Origin: Datura wrightii
Taxonomy: Eukaryota; Streptophyta; Magnoliopsida; Solanales; Solanaceae
Reading direction: 5' to 3'
DNA: 64,000 bases
Assembly (NCBI GenBank): GCA_035772735.1
Contig: JASDFA010000006.1
Location: 12,170,001-12,234,000, forward strand
Part shown: positions 44,600-57,606 of the stretch, piece by piece
Numbering within the stretch: the stretch's first letter is position 1
Layout: every line of letters starts with the position of its first letter
Position numbers and translations under genes: made by a program
Notes under the pieces: generated by a model
Databases searched by the model: none
What the model was told of the DNA's origin: nothing
What the model saw: the letters and a program-made list of their open reading frames with translations, nothing else

Positions 44600-47500
44600 C
44601 TAAAACTTTCCAGACTCTGAAATGATCCTCTCGATTTCTCCAAGAAGGCACTCTTTTTCCTTGACCAAGTCCTCATTCTGCTTCTGCAGCTCTTCAATTT
44701 GCGTAGTCTGTTCAGAATCCTTTCTGTGATTATGCACAAACTCCGATTAGTCACTAATCCATGATTGCTTTACCATTTTGTTATCATGGCAACTATACAG
44801 TAACAAAAGTGCTGAGATGAGGTGAAAATGCAAGAAAATTACATATTTGATTAGAAAACAGGAAAAAAGAATGGATTCAAGCGGGATCTGTTTGTACTTT
44901 CACCACCCTAAAGCAAAACATTTCTATGTAAATATACTTGATTTATGAGTAACTGAGCTCATGTCCTCTTTCTTTTCTTTTTGTCCTACACTTGTAGGAT
45001 TAACGGAGTTGGGATTATTAAACCACCTAAGCTAACAAGCCTGAGACATGGGCTTTGAGAAGGTTACGAAACACTTAGTAGAACACATTCCGCACCTTTG
45101 AGGAAGTTCTGCATATTCAAAGCAGGAAATTGTTTTCAATTGGTAAAACCAGTATTGACAACAAAATTTCTTGGTTCAAATGTGATATGTGATAAACACT
45201 TAGAACATGGTCAACTGTTTCCTAGTTTTCATATGGCAGTGGTTCTCTTTATACCAAGCTATCAGCAAACAGAAGCATGCATAAAATTAATGTCTATGAT
45301 CTCATTCTTTCCCTCCTTTTCAACTTCAAAAGAATTGTTATTGCAGGTTTTGATATCATACTATGTAACTGATTCAATAGGAGGAAAAGGAGAAAGTATT
45401 AGTTTCCTATATATCACAGGTCAATACTATATATTGATCCTCGCATGTTCACAATCAGATGTGAAGAGGAATCTCAAAATTGTTTCACATAATTCATAGC
45501 CACATAATAGTAAACCAGCTTTGGAAACATGGACAAATATTATTGCGAAATGAAAATTATGTTTTCCATGAAACTGGTGTTGAACCACAAAAACTATACG
45601 TATGATAAAGTTGTCGCATGTTTCTGGACTTTCATTCCTCAGGTTTTGTGTTTGAACATACCTATTCATAAACGCCAAATTAAGTTTAAGTGAACGGACT
45701 TCTTTCTCCAGATTCTCACAGCGCTTCATAAGGGATTGCATATCTGAAGGAATTGCTGGTGTTAAATTTCTCTCTTTGGCTTCTGCCATTCTGCATCGAC
45801 ATAGAGATCAATAAGCTTATGGAATGGATCATATTCTATGAGAAATTTCACAGGGACTAGAGTCTACAGTGATATACACCTGAGGAACCACATAAATGAG
45901 CTCCAACCTAAGTTCTGAGCTATTCTAGAAACCAAGCAACTACATAATAACCCTTCACTTACAGAAGAGGATTCGCCTCAATACCAAAAACAAAGATGTA
46001 CAAAATGTGACCATCACACAATTATGATTGCAGAAGAACAGAGAGAAAAATTGGCAGGATATCCCGGTATTAGTCACAAGCAGTTACAAACTGGCATCAG
46101 CTTGGTTCTACTCTTTGGAAGCTCAAACAACTTTTTAACATTATTTATAAAGCCAGAGAAGACTAGGCTTTATCATACTTGAATACATTTATCATCACCA
46201 CCTCCGATAATAAGTTTTTGATATCATTAGCATACCAAAGTGAACTATCAGCACAGATACCCAATTTTAGGCCGCGTTTTCAGCTCATACTTGAGTTGGA
46301 TAGAGATAGATGTTGGACACATTTAGGTTACAAAAGTTTGCAAATTCGTGCTCAAGTCAGGCACCAAAAAGTTGCTTTGAAATACAATATAGGCTTAGTT
46401 ACACAACATAGATAGAACAGGAAAGAAAACAAATATAGAGAACTAAGAGAAGAGGAGAGAGATAACATCTTGTTGGACTAATCAAATTTTTGGCATGACA
46501 GCAAAAGGCCATGCAAACAAGAGGCCAGCAGTTTCAAGCAGCCTAAAATCTGAGCAGGCCATCAAGTTAAAGCATCAGAATTTAGTGAAGAACTTTTGCA
46601 GGTATATGCTATGAAAAACATGCATTTGATGTTCCATTTAGAGAGGCAATATTTCATAGTCCAGGCCTTACAGAATATCAAGGTTTAACAAACATCTCAT
46701 GCTTTTGAAATCTCGTTTCTGATTTCTGCTTCATATCATTGCAGGAAAATAAAGCTGGAGTAAATCACATGCAGAGGCAGAACACGTGCTATCTACATAA
46801 ATTTCTACATCCAATAGTCTTACTAACCATAGAAAGGACTAATCACTAAGAAGAAATGTAGTCGAAAAAGAATAAGATTCATGCAAGTTCCGAGAATAGT
46901 TGTACATACTTCCGAGACCGCTCCACCCTTCGCTTCTTCTTAGGATCTCCATTTTCCGCTGCATTTGTTCATGCTGGTTAGAAGCGAACAGCATGAAAGC
47001 AATTAAGTAACAGCATGCATGTCATATAATATAGCATCTGTGTGCAATTAAACCATAAAGTTTTTGATCTAACAGAGTTACATGGATTGAACTTTGGAGC
47101 ATAAACCTCAATATAAGAATGAAAACAGATTACTGGCACAGTTGGGCTACTCAAGATATTTCCAAGAGTCTGACTTTGCACTGAAGCTCAATTTTCTCAT
47201 TAAATGAGACAGTTTCAATCTCATGGTAAGCATGGACCTTTCACATTTACGTTATTGTCTCTTTTGGAGAACTCTTTGATCTTTAAAAATGTCAAAAAAT
47301 ATAACAAACATCTTATTCCTCCTATTCTCGGAACAAGAAAGAACCCTAAGGTCAATATTTATAGATTTGATTCTTTATTTTTTCCAGTTCCACTCCTTTG
47401 ATTGCATGATTCGTTTTGTAACCTTTCTAAAAATATGCAATTAATCTGAACCAATTTCGGCAGTATTGCAGTGCCAACCTTTAAATATATTCCATAAGTT

Positions 47501-50500
47501 CTTCCGATAATGCTCATTGCTTTGTTGACTTTCACCTAACAACTGATCTAACCTAAACTACTTTGGAGTTTCAGGATAGGAAGACATAATACATCCCTAA
47601 AGAGGTGGGGACGGGAGACAGAGAGAGTCTGCATTAATGCAATAGGAAGCAAGAGGCATGTCACCATGTTGTTTGAAAAAAACATGATTAACGTTGGTAT
47701 GTTAATAATTTTAAATAGATATGAACGTGAAAAATGCAAAGATGTGATATTTATTCATTGCAGTTAAATGTCTTAGTTACCTGATTGCACTGATGTCAAA
47801 GATCCATTTCGAACTAAACCTTCTTTCTGCGATGTCTGAACAAATTGGAGAAATTATCATCAGCCTTAACAATCTTACTGTTCTAAGTTGAACATTGGGT
47901 AATGTTCTTTCCAATTCCAAGGACATATGAGTAGAGAATACCTTTTGGTTGTCCTTCACGTTATCATATATCTGTTCTCTAAGATCTGCAGTTCAACAGC
48001 AAATGACTATATTAACAAACCGGTGTGCAAGTCATGCTAAGTTTGGAGAAACAACCATCTCAACTAAATGCACTATGTGAAATATAAAGTTCCTATTAGT
48101 ATCATTTCTTAGTTTGAAAATTTAAGAATCATCTCTTTATTTGAAGAAGACCTTGTTTGCACGAATTTGCTAGGACATGAAAGTTGCAAATAGAAAGCAG
48201 CATAGATAATTCTATACAGAAAGCTTATTTATGTTATATTCACCTCTGGCAGTTGTACCATTTTCTGAGCTCTTTACATATCCAACGTGATTTCTAGAGC
48301 CCTCATACACATGTAAAGCTTGACTTGCATTGCTCAGACCATCATATGCATCAAAACCGGTTGAAATTATTGGTGCAGCAACAGAAGATTCACTTTGAGA
48401 AGGTTCCTGTGATACCATGTCCATCTGGATTGGGTTTGAGGGAGTCATAATACTTTCTAAGACTACATCTAATGACCCTTGAACTGTTCGTAGAATCCCT
48501 GAATCTCTGACTTGAACAATGGATGCATCCTGATATGTCCCTTGATTTTCAGAAATATGATTCCCTGGATGTTGATTCATGCCGGAGTTACAAAAGACTT
48601 CATCATTACCATAACACCCCAGCATATTTTCCTCAATGGCTTCCCTGGAAGTATGATAATTTGTCAATTTCTTCCGCTCTAAGGTACCCTTTAGCATGCT
48701 TACAACAGAAGAAATATTATCTGCACCATCCACTTGCTGAGTTTCAAAAGTTGATGAAGATGAATTTGATGGAGATATAAAAGTATTGGGTTGGTTGGTA
48801 ATTTCACACATTGACATGTCAGTGTACCCAGTGGGATCAGAAACGTCTTCTTTAAAGTTATTAACAGCATTTCCAGGTATATTATGCAAGGCTTCACGAG
48901 CTAGTGAAGACTGTGAGTTTTGCATTGCTGCATACCTCCTCCTACAGTAATTTTTAGGGAAATAATGAAATATCCAAGAAATGATCAGCATCCATCTATA
49001 AAATATCAAATGGAATACATCAATGGGAAAAAAAGATTCTCCAATCAGTTTTTGGTAATTTTTACTTGGAAGCCTTTAATTCAAATTAGATAAACTCAAT
49101 TGATATAGGAAATGAAAAATTCTTGAGGATCTAATCCAAGGATATATATAATGCTCCTTTGAGAAGAGCAACCAAGGATATTATTTTCCAATCTCAATGG
49201 ATGCAATAAGAAGGATACCTTAACTCAGAGGAGCGACTTCTCGTCATGGGCTGAGAACTATGGAACCAGGTCTGCAAGAAAGCTCCGTATGAGGATATCA
49301 AGAGAAAATCTATTAAAAGATATCAGAAATTACAGAACAAACCTTAGCTAAAAACAGATTACTAGCTTGCATTTCCCTATCTGTCACGTCCCTGATGACA
49401 AAAGAAAAATGGTTATTACCCCCAAAAATTTCAGATTGACTAAGAATATGAGATCAATCGCTTGAAATATCTAGTTTGGTTGAACGATAACCTCAAGCCA
49501 GATAACCCTCAAGCCACAAATAATGAAAACCAAAAGAGTAGGCCTAAGGCAGCAAGAGAACACATTGCAATAACCCCCAAAAATGCAATTCTTTTCTTTT
49601 TTTGGATTTTCAATTTGAAATTTATTAACACTGATCATAATTAAATCATACATGCCTAAAGAGGTAAATGGTAGTATACAAGAAAGGTAAGATCACCTGG
49701 TTGAATGTTGATTAAGGTTGCTAGATGATTCATTGGCAATACAATTATTTTGTGGCTGTAGAGTGTCGGCCACTTTTCTTTTCTGAATCCCCCCATTCTG
49801 CTGACTAGATAGACCAGCAAGTTCACCGGAGATCCTGCATTTTAAAACGAAAGGATGTCATACAAGGTGAAACTTAATGACTCTCCGGTGACATAGGTTA
49901 TTATACCCACTTTTAGTAGAACCACGTAAAATTGGATTCAGAAGTTAGAGTGAGAAGTTTATAAGTGACAAAAAAATCAGAGCTACTCTGAGTAGTCGGC
50001 TTCCTTTGCATAACAGGGGGAAAGGAGCTGAACCTTTTGTGTTTTGTCTTATACTAAGTATTCACGTGATTTTCCTAAGCAACTGGAGGATTGGCGTGAA
50101 ACAGAGAGTTGCATTGTATCAAGAAAGGATGAATAGTCTTCATGAAAGATCTTTCTTCTCAAAGACAAAAGGTATTTCGTAGTTCTCAGTGACTCCTCAC
50201 TGCAGTCACGTCCTCTAATCCTTTAGAAGCTTTAAAGTGTTCTACATATTGTAACCGTTGCGTCATCACAAATATAACTTAATAAGAGAAAGACCTTTAA
50301 GAATACTCCAGCAACAACAAGCGAAATGTTAAAAACTAATAAATGAACATCTTATTGAACTTCATTCCAAGCACACTAACCTCCGTGATGCTTGTCGAGC
50401 ACGATGAGCCATCGGTGTAGAATCACTTCCATTATTCTGAGAAGCAAACACTAGTAAATCAGCCAAGATACAAAAAAACAAGAAGGCAAATGTAGAACTG

Positions 50501-51813
50501 CTATACATGCTTTATAGATACCAAAAAATGGATTTTGCATCCAAAAAATAAACATTACAATTAACAAATAAAGTATAAACTAAGCAGTTGAGCATATGCC
50601 TGAGGTCCATAAAACAGCAGCATTCTTCCAAGATACCATTACAACTACAACCAATCAGCCATTCGTCTAGTCTTGACTTCTGTTGATACCCAATGTCTGT
50701 CTCAGATAGAGGAATAATTTCTTTATATGATATCCGGAAGGTGAAATTACTTGAGTCTGATACTTACAATATCTCAATAGCTCATAGGTTAATAGAATAT
50801 CAACATATACAGCAGGTTTCCAAATTAGAAACTTAATACACAATGGAGAAAGAACTATGTGCGTCTTTTTGACCTTTAGATCAGGACATCTAAGGAATAG
50901 TCCTTAATTCTTTTAATTATAGTGTTTAGCCTACAATAGTACAGCACGAAATTAGAGATACAACACAGTCATCTAAAAACGTCTCTTAGGTATCCTGCTG
51001 GTCTTCTCTTCCTTCGCAATATGGATCCATGAAGAAAAAACAGGAATACATGTCTCTACTTCAAAACTCTATGTTATCTCTTTCTTCAGTGACAAATTTG
51101 GCTCAACCAAAACTTATGAGCAATGCGATATTATGCTACATTCTTTCTCAAATCAAAATTATGAGCTTATCACATAAGTCTATTTATGAAGGAGACGCAC
51201 TGCCATGCTTTATTATAATTGAAGAGTGTACGTCCGTTATTATTTAGTTGCCAGTCGCTCAGTTTTACACTTGTCATTTGATCAACAACTTTATCAGCTA
51301 GGCTATGTGAGACATAAATTCACAAGGATACAGAGCAAAACTGAAGTTTGTGACATAACTTCTTCACTTGATCGTTTCTTTTTCAGCTTGGTTGATCTGT
51401 GTGAAGCAGGAGGAGTGGGAGGGGGAGAGAGAGAGAGAGGAAATAAGAATGCACAGAGCTCTAGAGATGATCTACGCTGTATATAGCATGATCAAGAAGT
51501 AAATTAGGGAAAAATGAAACTCATTTATGTTTATATACATATAGATATTCGTATCAACATAGCGGATTTGAGAATGTAACACAGTTAGATGAAAGTCAAC
51601 ATGTATAAGAGTGGCAGGATTTCTTGCCTCTGCACTTGAGAGCCAGCTTTTGAAGAGTTCCTCACTGTCAGTTCGAAGAGAATGAGAGATGTTTCTAAAA
51701 CCCAACATCTCCATTGTAGGAACAGGCACTCCTACTGAGTTCTCCATCATAGTTCTTATGAACAATTCTTCGCTTGTGTTTCTATAGAAATCTGAATATC
51801 CTCTTCCCTCCAT
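44600..51813 (-). CDS. CYCLOPS: CYCLOPS / IPD3, symbiosis transcription activator (11 exons, 523 aa)
   Basis: Minus-strand exons: 51813-51628, 50436-50381, 49834-49697, 49391-49343, 49271-49219, 48941-48244, 47985-47942, 47826-47781, 46958-46910, 45790-45662 and 44723-44600. They join in frame to 523 residues. CYCLOPS is the nuclear DNA-binding activator phosphorylated by CCaMK in arbuscular mycorrhizal (and nodulation) signalling. Family blocks include GRGYSDFYRNTSEELF, RTDSEELFKSW (Ser50), SRSSELRRRYAAMQ (Ser157, equivalent to Lotus Ser154), a basic PKKKRRVERSRK nuclear-localisation segment (429-440) and a C-terminal coiled coil (about 455-515). ATG 51813 is preferred over 51819 because it puts the phosphosite at 50 as in Lotus. 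Intron 1 needs a GC donor; the other nine have GT-AG. Confidence 0.97.
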
Positions 51814-54800
51814 TTCCATTTCCTATCCTTTCACTGCCCTGAACTTCTTGACACGGAAGTAGACTAAAATCTACTTGACTCTATCTTCTACCAAGATTCA
51901 TGCACTAGTAATTAACATTTCCACTGTTGATCAATCCCTAACCACAGGGGCGGAGCTACAAGCTTGTCTACGGGTTCGGCAAAACCCAGTAGATTCACCC
52001 TAAATCCTATATTTGCATTTAAAATCCAAATATATCCAAAACCCATAAACTCAAAATCCTAGCTCCTCCTCTGCCTCAGCACAAAAGTCACCAAGAGAAG
52101 CAAACTAAAGAGATAAATTTTGATGAAATCCTGATTGCAGAAGAGAATTCAAACCTATTTACTTAACACTCAATTGTCATAAAAATGATAAATGATCAGT
52201 CACAAGGACAACTTTTTGTTTTCCTCAACAAGTAGATATACTGCAGGATGATCAAATTGATTAGAAAACACACAAGCTTAATAACAACTTTGTAGTTAAA
52301 GAGGAAGGAGAAGTTGGTGTATAACAGAAGCATCAAACGTCACATTCAAGCTCATCTCTTTCTGAGTCAGAAAAATTGACAAACATGTAGTGGGCTTAAT
52401 TAAAAATTAGTGTCCACAGTTTATGGAATCAACAAAAATCCAAAATTGATTAGATTCCAATTACCTTATACTTGTCTTCTTTCCCGTGTGAAAACGAGAT
52501 TATTTTCCTAAGCTAATTTGTATCTGTCAATCAGTGAACTAAGTAAAATTTTCACATCCCATAAAATTAACAATTACTAATTACTATTTATAAAGACATA
52601 TTTGATTATCATAAATAATGTAATTCCCAGCATCCATCATACCATTTGGTTGCACAAATAATTACTTGGTCAAACAAATATAAATGATTATCCTAAAACT
52701 TTTACTTGAAATTACCTTATATAAGTAACATGAAATTACCCTACAAGTGATTTGATTGTATAGATTTTTTTTACACCATCAATCATATAGCATATTACCA
52801 TGCACAACATGAGTTTTCACATATTATAACATAGTGTTTCAAAATGTAGTTTACATTGTTTATAACATTAATGTGATATTAGTAACTAATTAATGTAGTA
52901 TTTGACTAATTTTAAAATCATAAGATAAGATGCATCTCATTGCATATCAATATTGAAAATTGTGAAAGAGGAAAAAAATTACCTTTTGAAATATTTCCAC
53001 CATAAGATATTGATTCGTTATTGTAATTTATTTTGTTAGAGTTTAACCTTTATATATGATTCCGTGTGATACATTTTATGTATCAAACTCAAACTCTATT
53101 CGTGGATTATTTTATTATTGTTGAACACCTATTTCATCAACATCAATAATATTTAACATGTGAAAAAGTACTTCACATTCTTACTTTTTTATCTTTTAAC
53201 TTTCCTTGTTGGAAAAGTAAAGTTGATAATAAAATTATTATTATTCTACTGATCGAATTGAAAAATTATTCACCTAATCCACTTCTATCATGGACATACT
53301 TTTAGCTTCTGATCAGGAGTAATTATTAAATTTTATGAAATTATAAAATAAAAATAAGAGAATAAATAAATGAGAAAAAAAATAATGTTGTTTTTTGCCA
53401 CTTGATAATTCTCATCAGCAATTCATAATGAAAACTACTGTAATTGTTTAATGGTATTACCTAAATATTTTTTTTAGTAACCTCATGATTAAGACATACT
53501 CAAAAAAAAAAAGTTTATTATTAACTCATTATAATATTATTATTTTTTTAGCGGGTCGACAATAGAAATTTAAATCCCTTGACTAGCAAATTTGTCCATT
53601 AAGAAAGAACAAATACATAAAAGATAATTTGACTGGACGTCAGTTGGTGGAATAAAAATTTATTTGTTAATTTTCCTCTGATTAATTGTTGGAGGAAAAC
53701 TCCAAGAGAGCACTTTTGCTCTATTGTTAAAATAATAAGTAGTTGGATACCAAAATAATTATGTAAAGACTCAATTTTTTTTAATTATTATTATTATTAC
53801 TATTGAATTATATATCATGTTGCACAACGTCATCATACAAAAGTGCTCTAAATATTCTCACAAACAAGAAGAATATGCCTAATGCATTAATAGATTATAA
53901 TTCTTTTATTTTTTTAATGTAGGAAAAATGTGAGTCCTAATATTTTGAGTCAAAGTTAATTGAATATTACATTTGAAGATCGATCAACCGGCAAAATAGA
54001 ATTGTTTAGTGTTCCTGTCAAGTATCTTTTGGATGGCCGGCAAGCTATTATTATGTGAAGCCACTCAAACTTTTAGGAAATTTTCTTCATTTTTAATTAA
54101 AAGTTTCAGTAATATGGAATTAATCGAATTAGTATGAGCATAGCTGACGCAATGTCAAGTTAGTCGAGCTAGTATTAATGGAGACACCTGGCGCATTGTT
54201 TGATTATGTACAATGTATTAACTAATCCACACTTTGTCCCATTTTTTACTAACAATAAAATTAATGAAACCTTTTCACAAGCATCATTTGATGAAAACAC
54301 AGGAAGCGTGTTGACTGAGTAGCTTCTCCCTGCTGTGAGTTATGTCGTTTGGGTTATCTCCACCTCTCAGATGGTATGTAATAACCATGGACTGCCTAGA
54401 TGGTCCTTCATTTTATGGCTAGTACAAATTTATTGTCTCAAATGAGAAAATTCCTCACTTGTTCTTTACATGTACTGCATTTGGACAGATTCGAGGAGCT
54501 GGAATGATGAAAGTGAAGTGGGCAAACAGGAATGCAAAAGGAACAAGTTCCTGGTCATGTGGATGGATAGAAAGGAACTAAAACAGTTAAAAATTTGGCT
54601 AGAAAAATCATTCAGGAGATTCACCATAGAGGAACAATGAAAAGCAGATTGAAGTCATGGCTAGACCAATATAACTACTATCCCATTTAGTTTACACCTA
54701 GTGCACTTTTTTCTTATATGTACTTAAAAACTCTCCAACTTTTGGTAATAAAATGCTCCCTTTTTTATCAAAAAACAAAAGAGCCTTTTCCTAAAAAAAT

Positions 54801-55240
54801 ATTCTCCAAAAATGTTGATCAACCAAACATGAAAAATTGAAAAACATAATCTCTATACCAAACACACCCTTTGTGCCAATCCGAAAACTGTTGCATGAAA
54901 ATTCAAGTTTAGGCATTACTCTTTGCACTCTTTGCCTAGTGCTGGAGAACACACAGGAGAATGAAGAAGATAACAATATTTATTCACAATCTTCTCCCAG
55001 AAACAAACAGTTAAATGCATTTTCATAAAAGAAATTGCAGCACGATGGGCAGAGATGAGAAAATGAGAATACATTAAAATGCTCTGGCAATAGTATTAAC
55101 TCATCCACTCAATAAAAATAACAAAAAATGGAGAAAAAGAAAGATAGAAACCTATGAAACAAATTAGAAACTACGTAGAAATCAAAGGGTATACAAATGC
55201 CAACCATGGCTTTTAATATCAAATTCATTCCAGTTATAGC
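51814..55240. other. Spacer upstream of CYCLOPS; promoter not resolved
   Basis: This holds the CYCLOPS 5' UTR and promoter by position, a 129-bp hAT MITE at 51945 and AT-rich DNA from 52.4 to 54.3 kb. A somewhat less AT-rich patch at 54.3-54.7 kb has no frame I can assign. I found no motif that I would claim as a regulatory site. Confidence 0.5.
51937..52081. mobile_element. Short hAT-type MITE in the CYCLOPS upstream region
   Basis: The ends CAGGGGCGGAGCTAC (51945) and, reverse-complemented, CAGAGGAGGAGCTAG (ending 52073) are inverted repeats. The flanks CCTAACCA and CCTCAGCA agree at six of eight bases, as expected for an old 8-bp hAT duplication. It lies about 130 bp upstream of the CYCLOPS start codon, so in its promoter or 5' UTR. 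Confidence 0.7.
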
Positions 55241-55384
55241 TGCAAATCTAAAGTTTCCCCGAATGAATTATCTGCACTGTAACTCCTAGAAAATTTTACA
55301 ACAAACAACGCCCAAGATGGTCAGGATAATGGTGCACATTCAGTTATGCGCTACTTCTCAGCCAAGAGCCACCTTACCTGATAA
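55180..55384 (-). other. Possible 3' UTR exon of CLPP4
   Basis: On the minus strand TTTTATCAG|GTAAGGTGGCTC looks like a splice acceptor, followed by about 200 bp of non-coding sequence. A good donor (CAACAG|GTACCT) occurs at 57594, just after the CLPP4 stop codon at 57607. A 3' UTR intron of about 2.2 kb would join them. This is inferred from splice-like sequence only. Confidence 0.3.
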
Positions 55385-56114
55385 AAGACATGCGTCAGCT
55401 AAAACAACAGCCGTTTGCAATAGTTAAGCAAATCATAAATCACATTTGTGTCACAAAGCAATAACTCCGGAAACTCATTTCAGCAAATAAGCATATTGCC
55501 AATTCAAAAGATGGAAGCTTTTTGTTATCACTCCTTGGTAATCAGATGATATCAAATATCATTCTGATCACAGCACTGCATAATAATATACGCACATATT
55601 TGTTTTGATAGGTAAAATGCGGAACTGATTATGTCCCTCGGCAATATCAAAAGCAACTCCAGTTCCATAATTGATCCCATCCACAGAGTAGCCCCATTCA
55701 CTTCCTAAATCTTATCATTCTTTCTAAGGAAGTCCAAGATCCCATCATCTAGAGATCCAATCACATTAAACCATTTAAAACGAAGTTTAACCCCAAAAAT
55801 TTAAGGAGATTAAATGATACTAAAGGTCAGTCAAATGGCTAACAATGTTAATGAGACTGGGCCCACAATAATGAGTACTGCTGATTTTAAAAGCTATAGT
55901 ATTTCAATTCGCTTTAACTGCAGCATAAGAGATATCATTTTTTAGTTCTGTTGATCAAAAGAGAAAACATTATGTATGCTTAATCATGATCAGAGATGAG
56001 ACTCAAGGATTGAGCAAGCAGAGGTAAGTTGTTACAGGGACTATCAGTCATTTTCAGAAGATCTTTTTTTGGGGGTTGCACGGTGGGTGGGTGGGGGTCA
56101 CAGCAACGTCTCAA

Positions 56115-56186
56115 CTTTGTGACCGGCTATATGAATCCTCCTTGACATGTTTCTCCAGTTAAATTCATTTCAGACCAACACTATAC
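56115..56186 (-). repeat. RTE/SINE 3'-module fragment
   Basis: GTGACCGGCTATATGAATCC and CATGTTTCTCCAGTTAAATT (+ strand) are the reverse complement of the conserved 3' region of RTE LINEs and their SINEs in Solanaceae. It is next to a G-rich tract (56070-56100). Confidence 0.55.
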
Positions 56187-56189
56187 AAG

Positions 56190-56211
56190 AAAATAAATAA
56201 ATAAATAAATA

Positions 56212-56244
<33 letters not shown>
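56190..56244. repeat. (AAAT)n followed by (TA)n
   Basis: Six AAAT units run directly into about 14 TA units. Confidence 0.95.
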
Positions 56245-56248
<4 letters not shown>

Positions 56249-57007
56249 TTACAGGAATTTCTTTATATCTAGCATAAAAATCTCCAATACGGAAAACATT
56301 CCTATACAACATATGACCTACAATAAATGTACTAACATGACAAACATATTTCAGACTAATTTGTATTCCCTATATAGATCTTTTGTTTCCATTGTGCTAT
56401 ATATTTGCATGGATTCCATGAGATTGTAAGCCTTTCGAGACAACCTCCTTCCATGACTAACATCAATCCTTTTTTCTGTTCTTTTTTATTGTTCTCTCCC
56501 TTTTTTGACTTTTTCATTTCCTTCTCTAGTGTTGGTCTTCCAGGGACAGCGAGGACCCATTCTCACAGACACAACTGCTTCTAAAATAAAAGTTCAAGGC
56601 ATATTATAGAACAACATCTATTTGATCCTTGCAAGAGTCCAAGATTAACTTCTACCTCCAACATCAGATTCAATAAAGAATATCTGCCAGAACTACAGAG
56701 ACATGGGATATTTATTTACCTGTCTGTACAACAATCAATATGCATTAATATGTTCATCTAATAGATATGTAACATATATACCGTCTGCGGTATAATTCAA
56801 CTCAACCCCATAGCTGATAAACTTGATGCAACTATTACCCTCTTTAGAATAATTACCTAATTTTGGCGATTGTGAAGTGCTGCCTTTTAAAAAAAAAATC
56901 TTACTCTACTATTTGTTGGTAGTAGAGTTGAACACTGCAAGAGTTTGTAATATTGGCTCTTCTCTTTTCTTATTGCATTCTATTTGCTAATTCTAACATT
57001 CATACAA

Positions 57008-57105
57008 CTACTCCGACGCCTCAATTCCAAGAAAGTTGGGGTTGGATATATGAACCCTCACTGACTATGTCACTCCATTTAAGCTCACCTTAGACCCATA
57101 TTACT
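57008..57105 (-). repeat. RTE/SINE 3'-module fragment
   Basis: CTCCGACGCCTCAATTCC, AAGTTGGGGTTGGATATATG and CACTCCATTTAAGCTCACC (+ strand) are a second, better conserved copy of the module at 56115, in the same orientation. A similar 3' end closes the RTE LINE at 35.3 kb. Confidence 0.65.
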
Positions 57106-57606
57106 AATTCTAACATTCATAACATTTAAAAACTTCCTATTATAAGAATGAGCAAGTCAGCAACATACAAAACGTTTCCCCCTTTAGCCTCTTTTTGACA
57201 GTTTTGCCTCTTTGAACTTCTAAATCTTGGCCAACTGTGTTACCTTAACCAATCTGCCACGCGTCAACAGGAAATGCCTAAAATCCACTCTATCTTTACT
57301 GCGAGGAACAGACATTGCTCATCAAGCGAATTATTAAAGCAAGTTACCTGTATAAGTTAACATAAATACTCCTTTATCGTTTAAAAAAAAAAAAAAGGTT
57401 GGGGGGGGAGGGAACATTAAGACTCCTAACAAGAACCATACTCAATCCAACCATTTCTTTGATGTAACCTGACTCAAACAAAAAGACACTCTGCTCTCTG
57501 GAGTTGATTTCAAGATAGCTAGTTGCTCATATCCTTTGACTCCACTCATAAGCTAGCAAGATCATGGAACATAGACAGAAAACAAAGGAGGTACCTGTTG
57601 CAACAG

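Larger units (their letters stand above)
55385..57593. other. Non-coding region downstream of CLPP4, SINE fragments and simple repeats
   Basis: No host protein frame. It may be the CLPP4 3' UTR intron. It contains (AAAT)n/(TA)n at 56.2 kb and two fragments of an RTE/SINE-type 3' module (56.1 and 57.0 kb). Confidence 0.5.

Noticed and set aside
54300..54720. Possible retro-element or gene fragment near 54.5 kb
   Set aside because: Less AT-rich than its surroundings and with some open frame, but no motif I can name; left unassigned.
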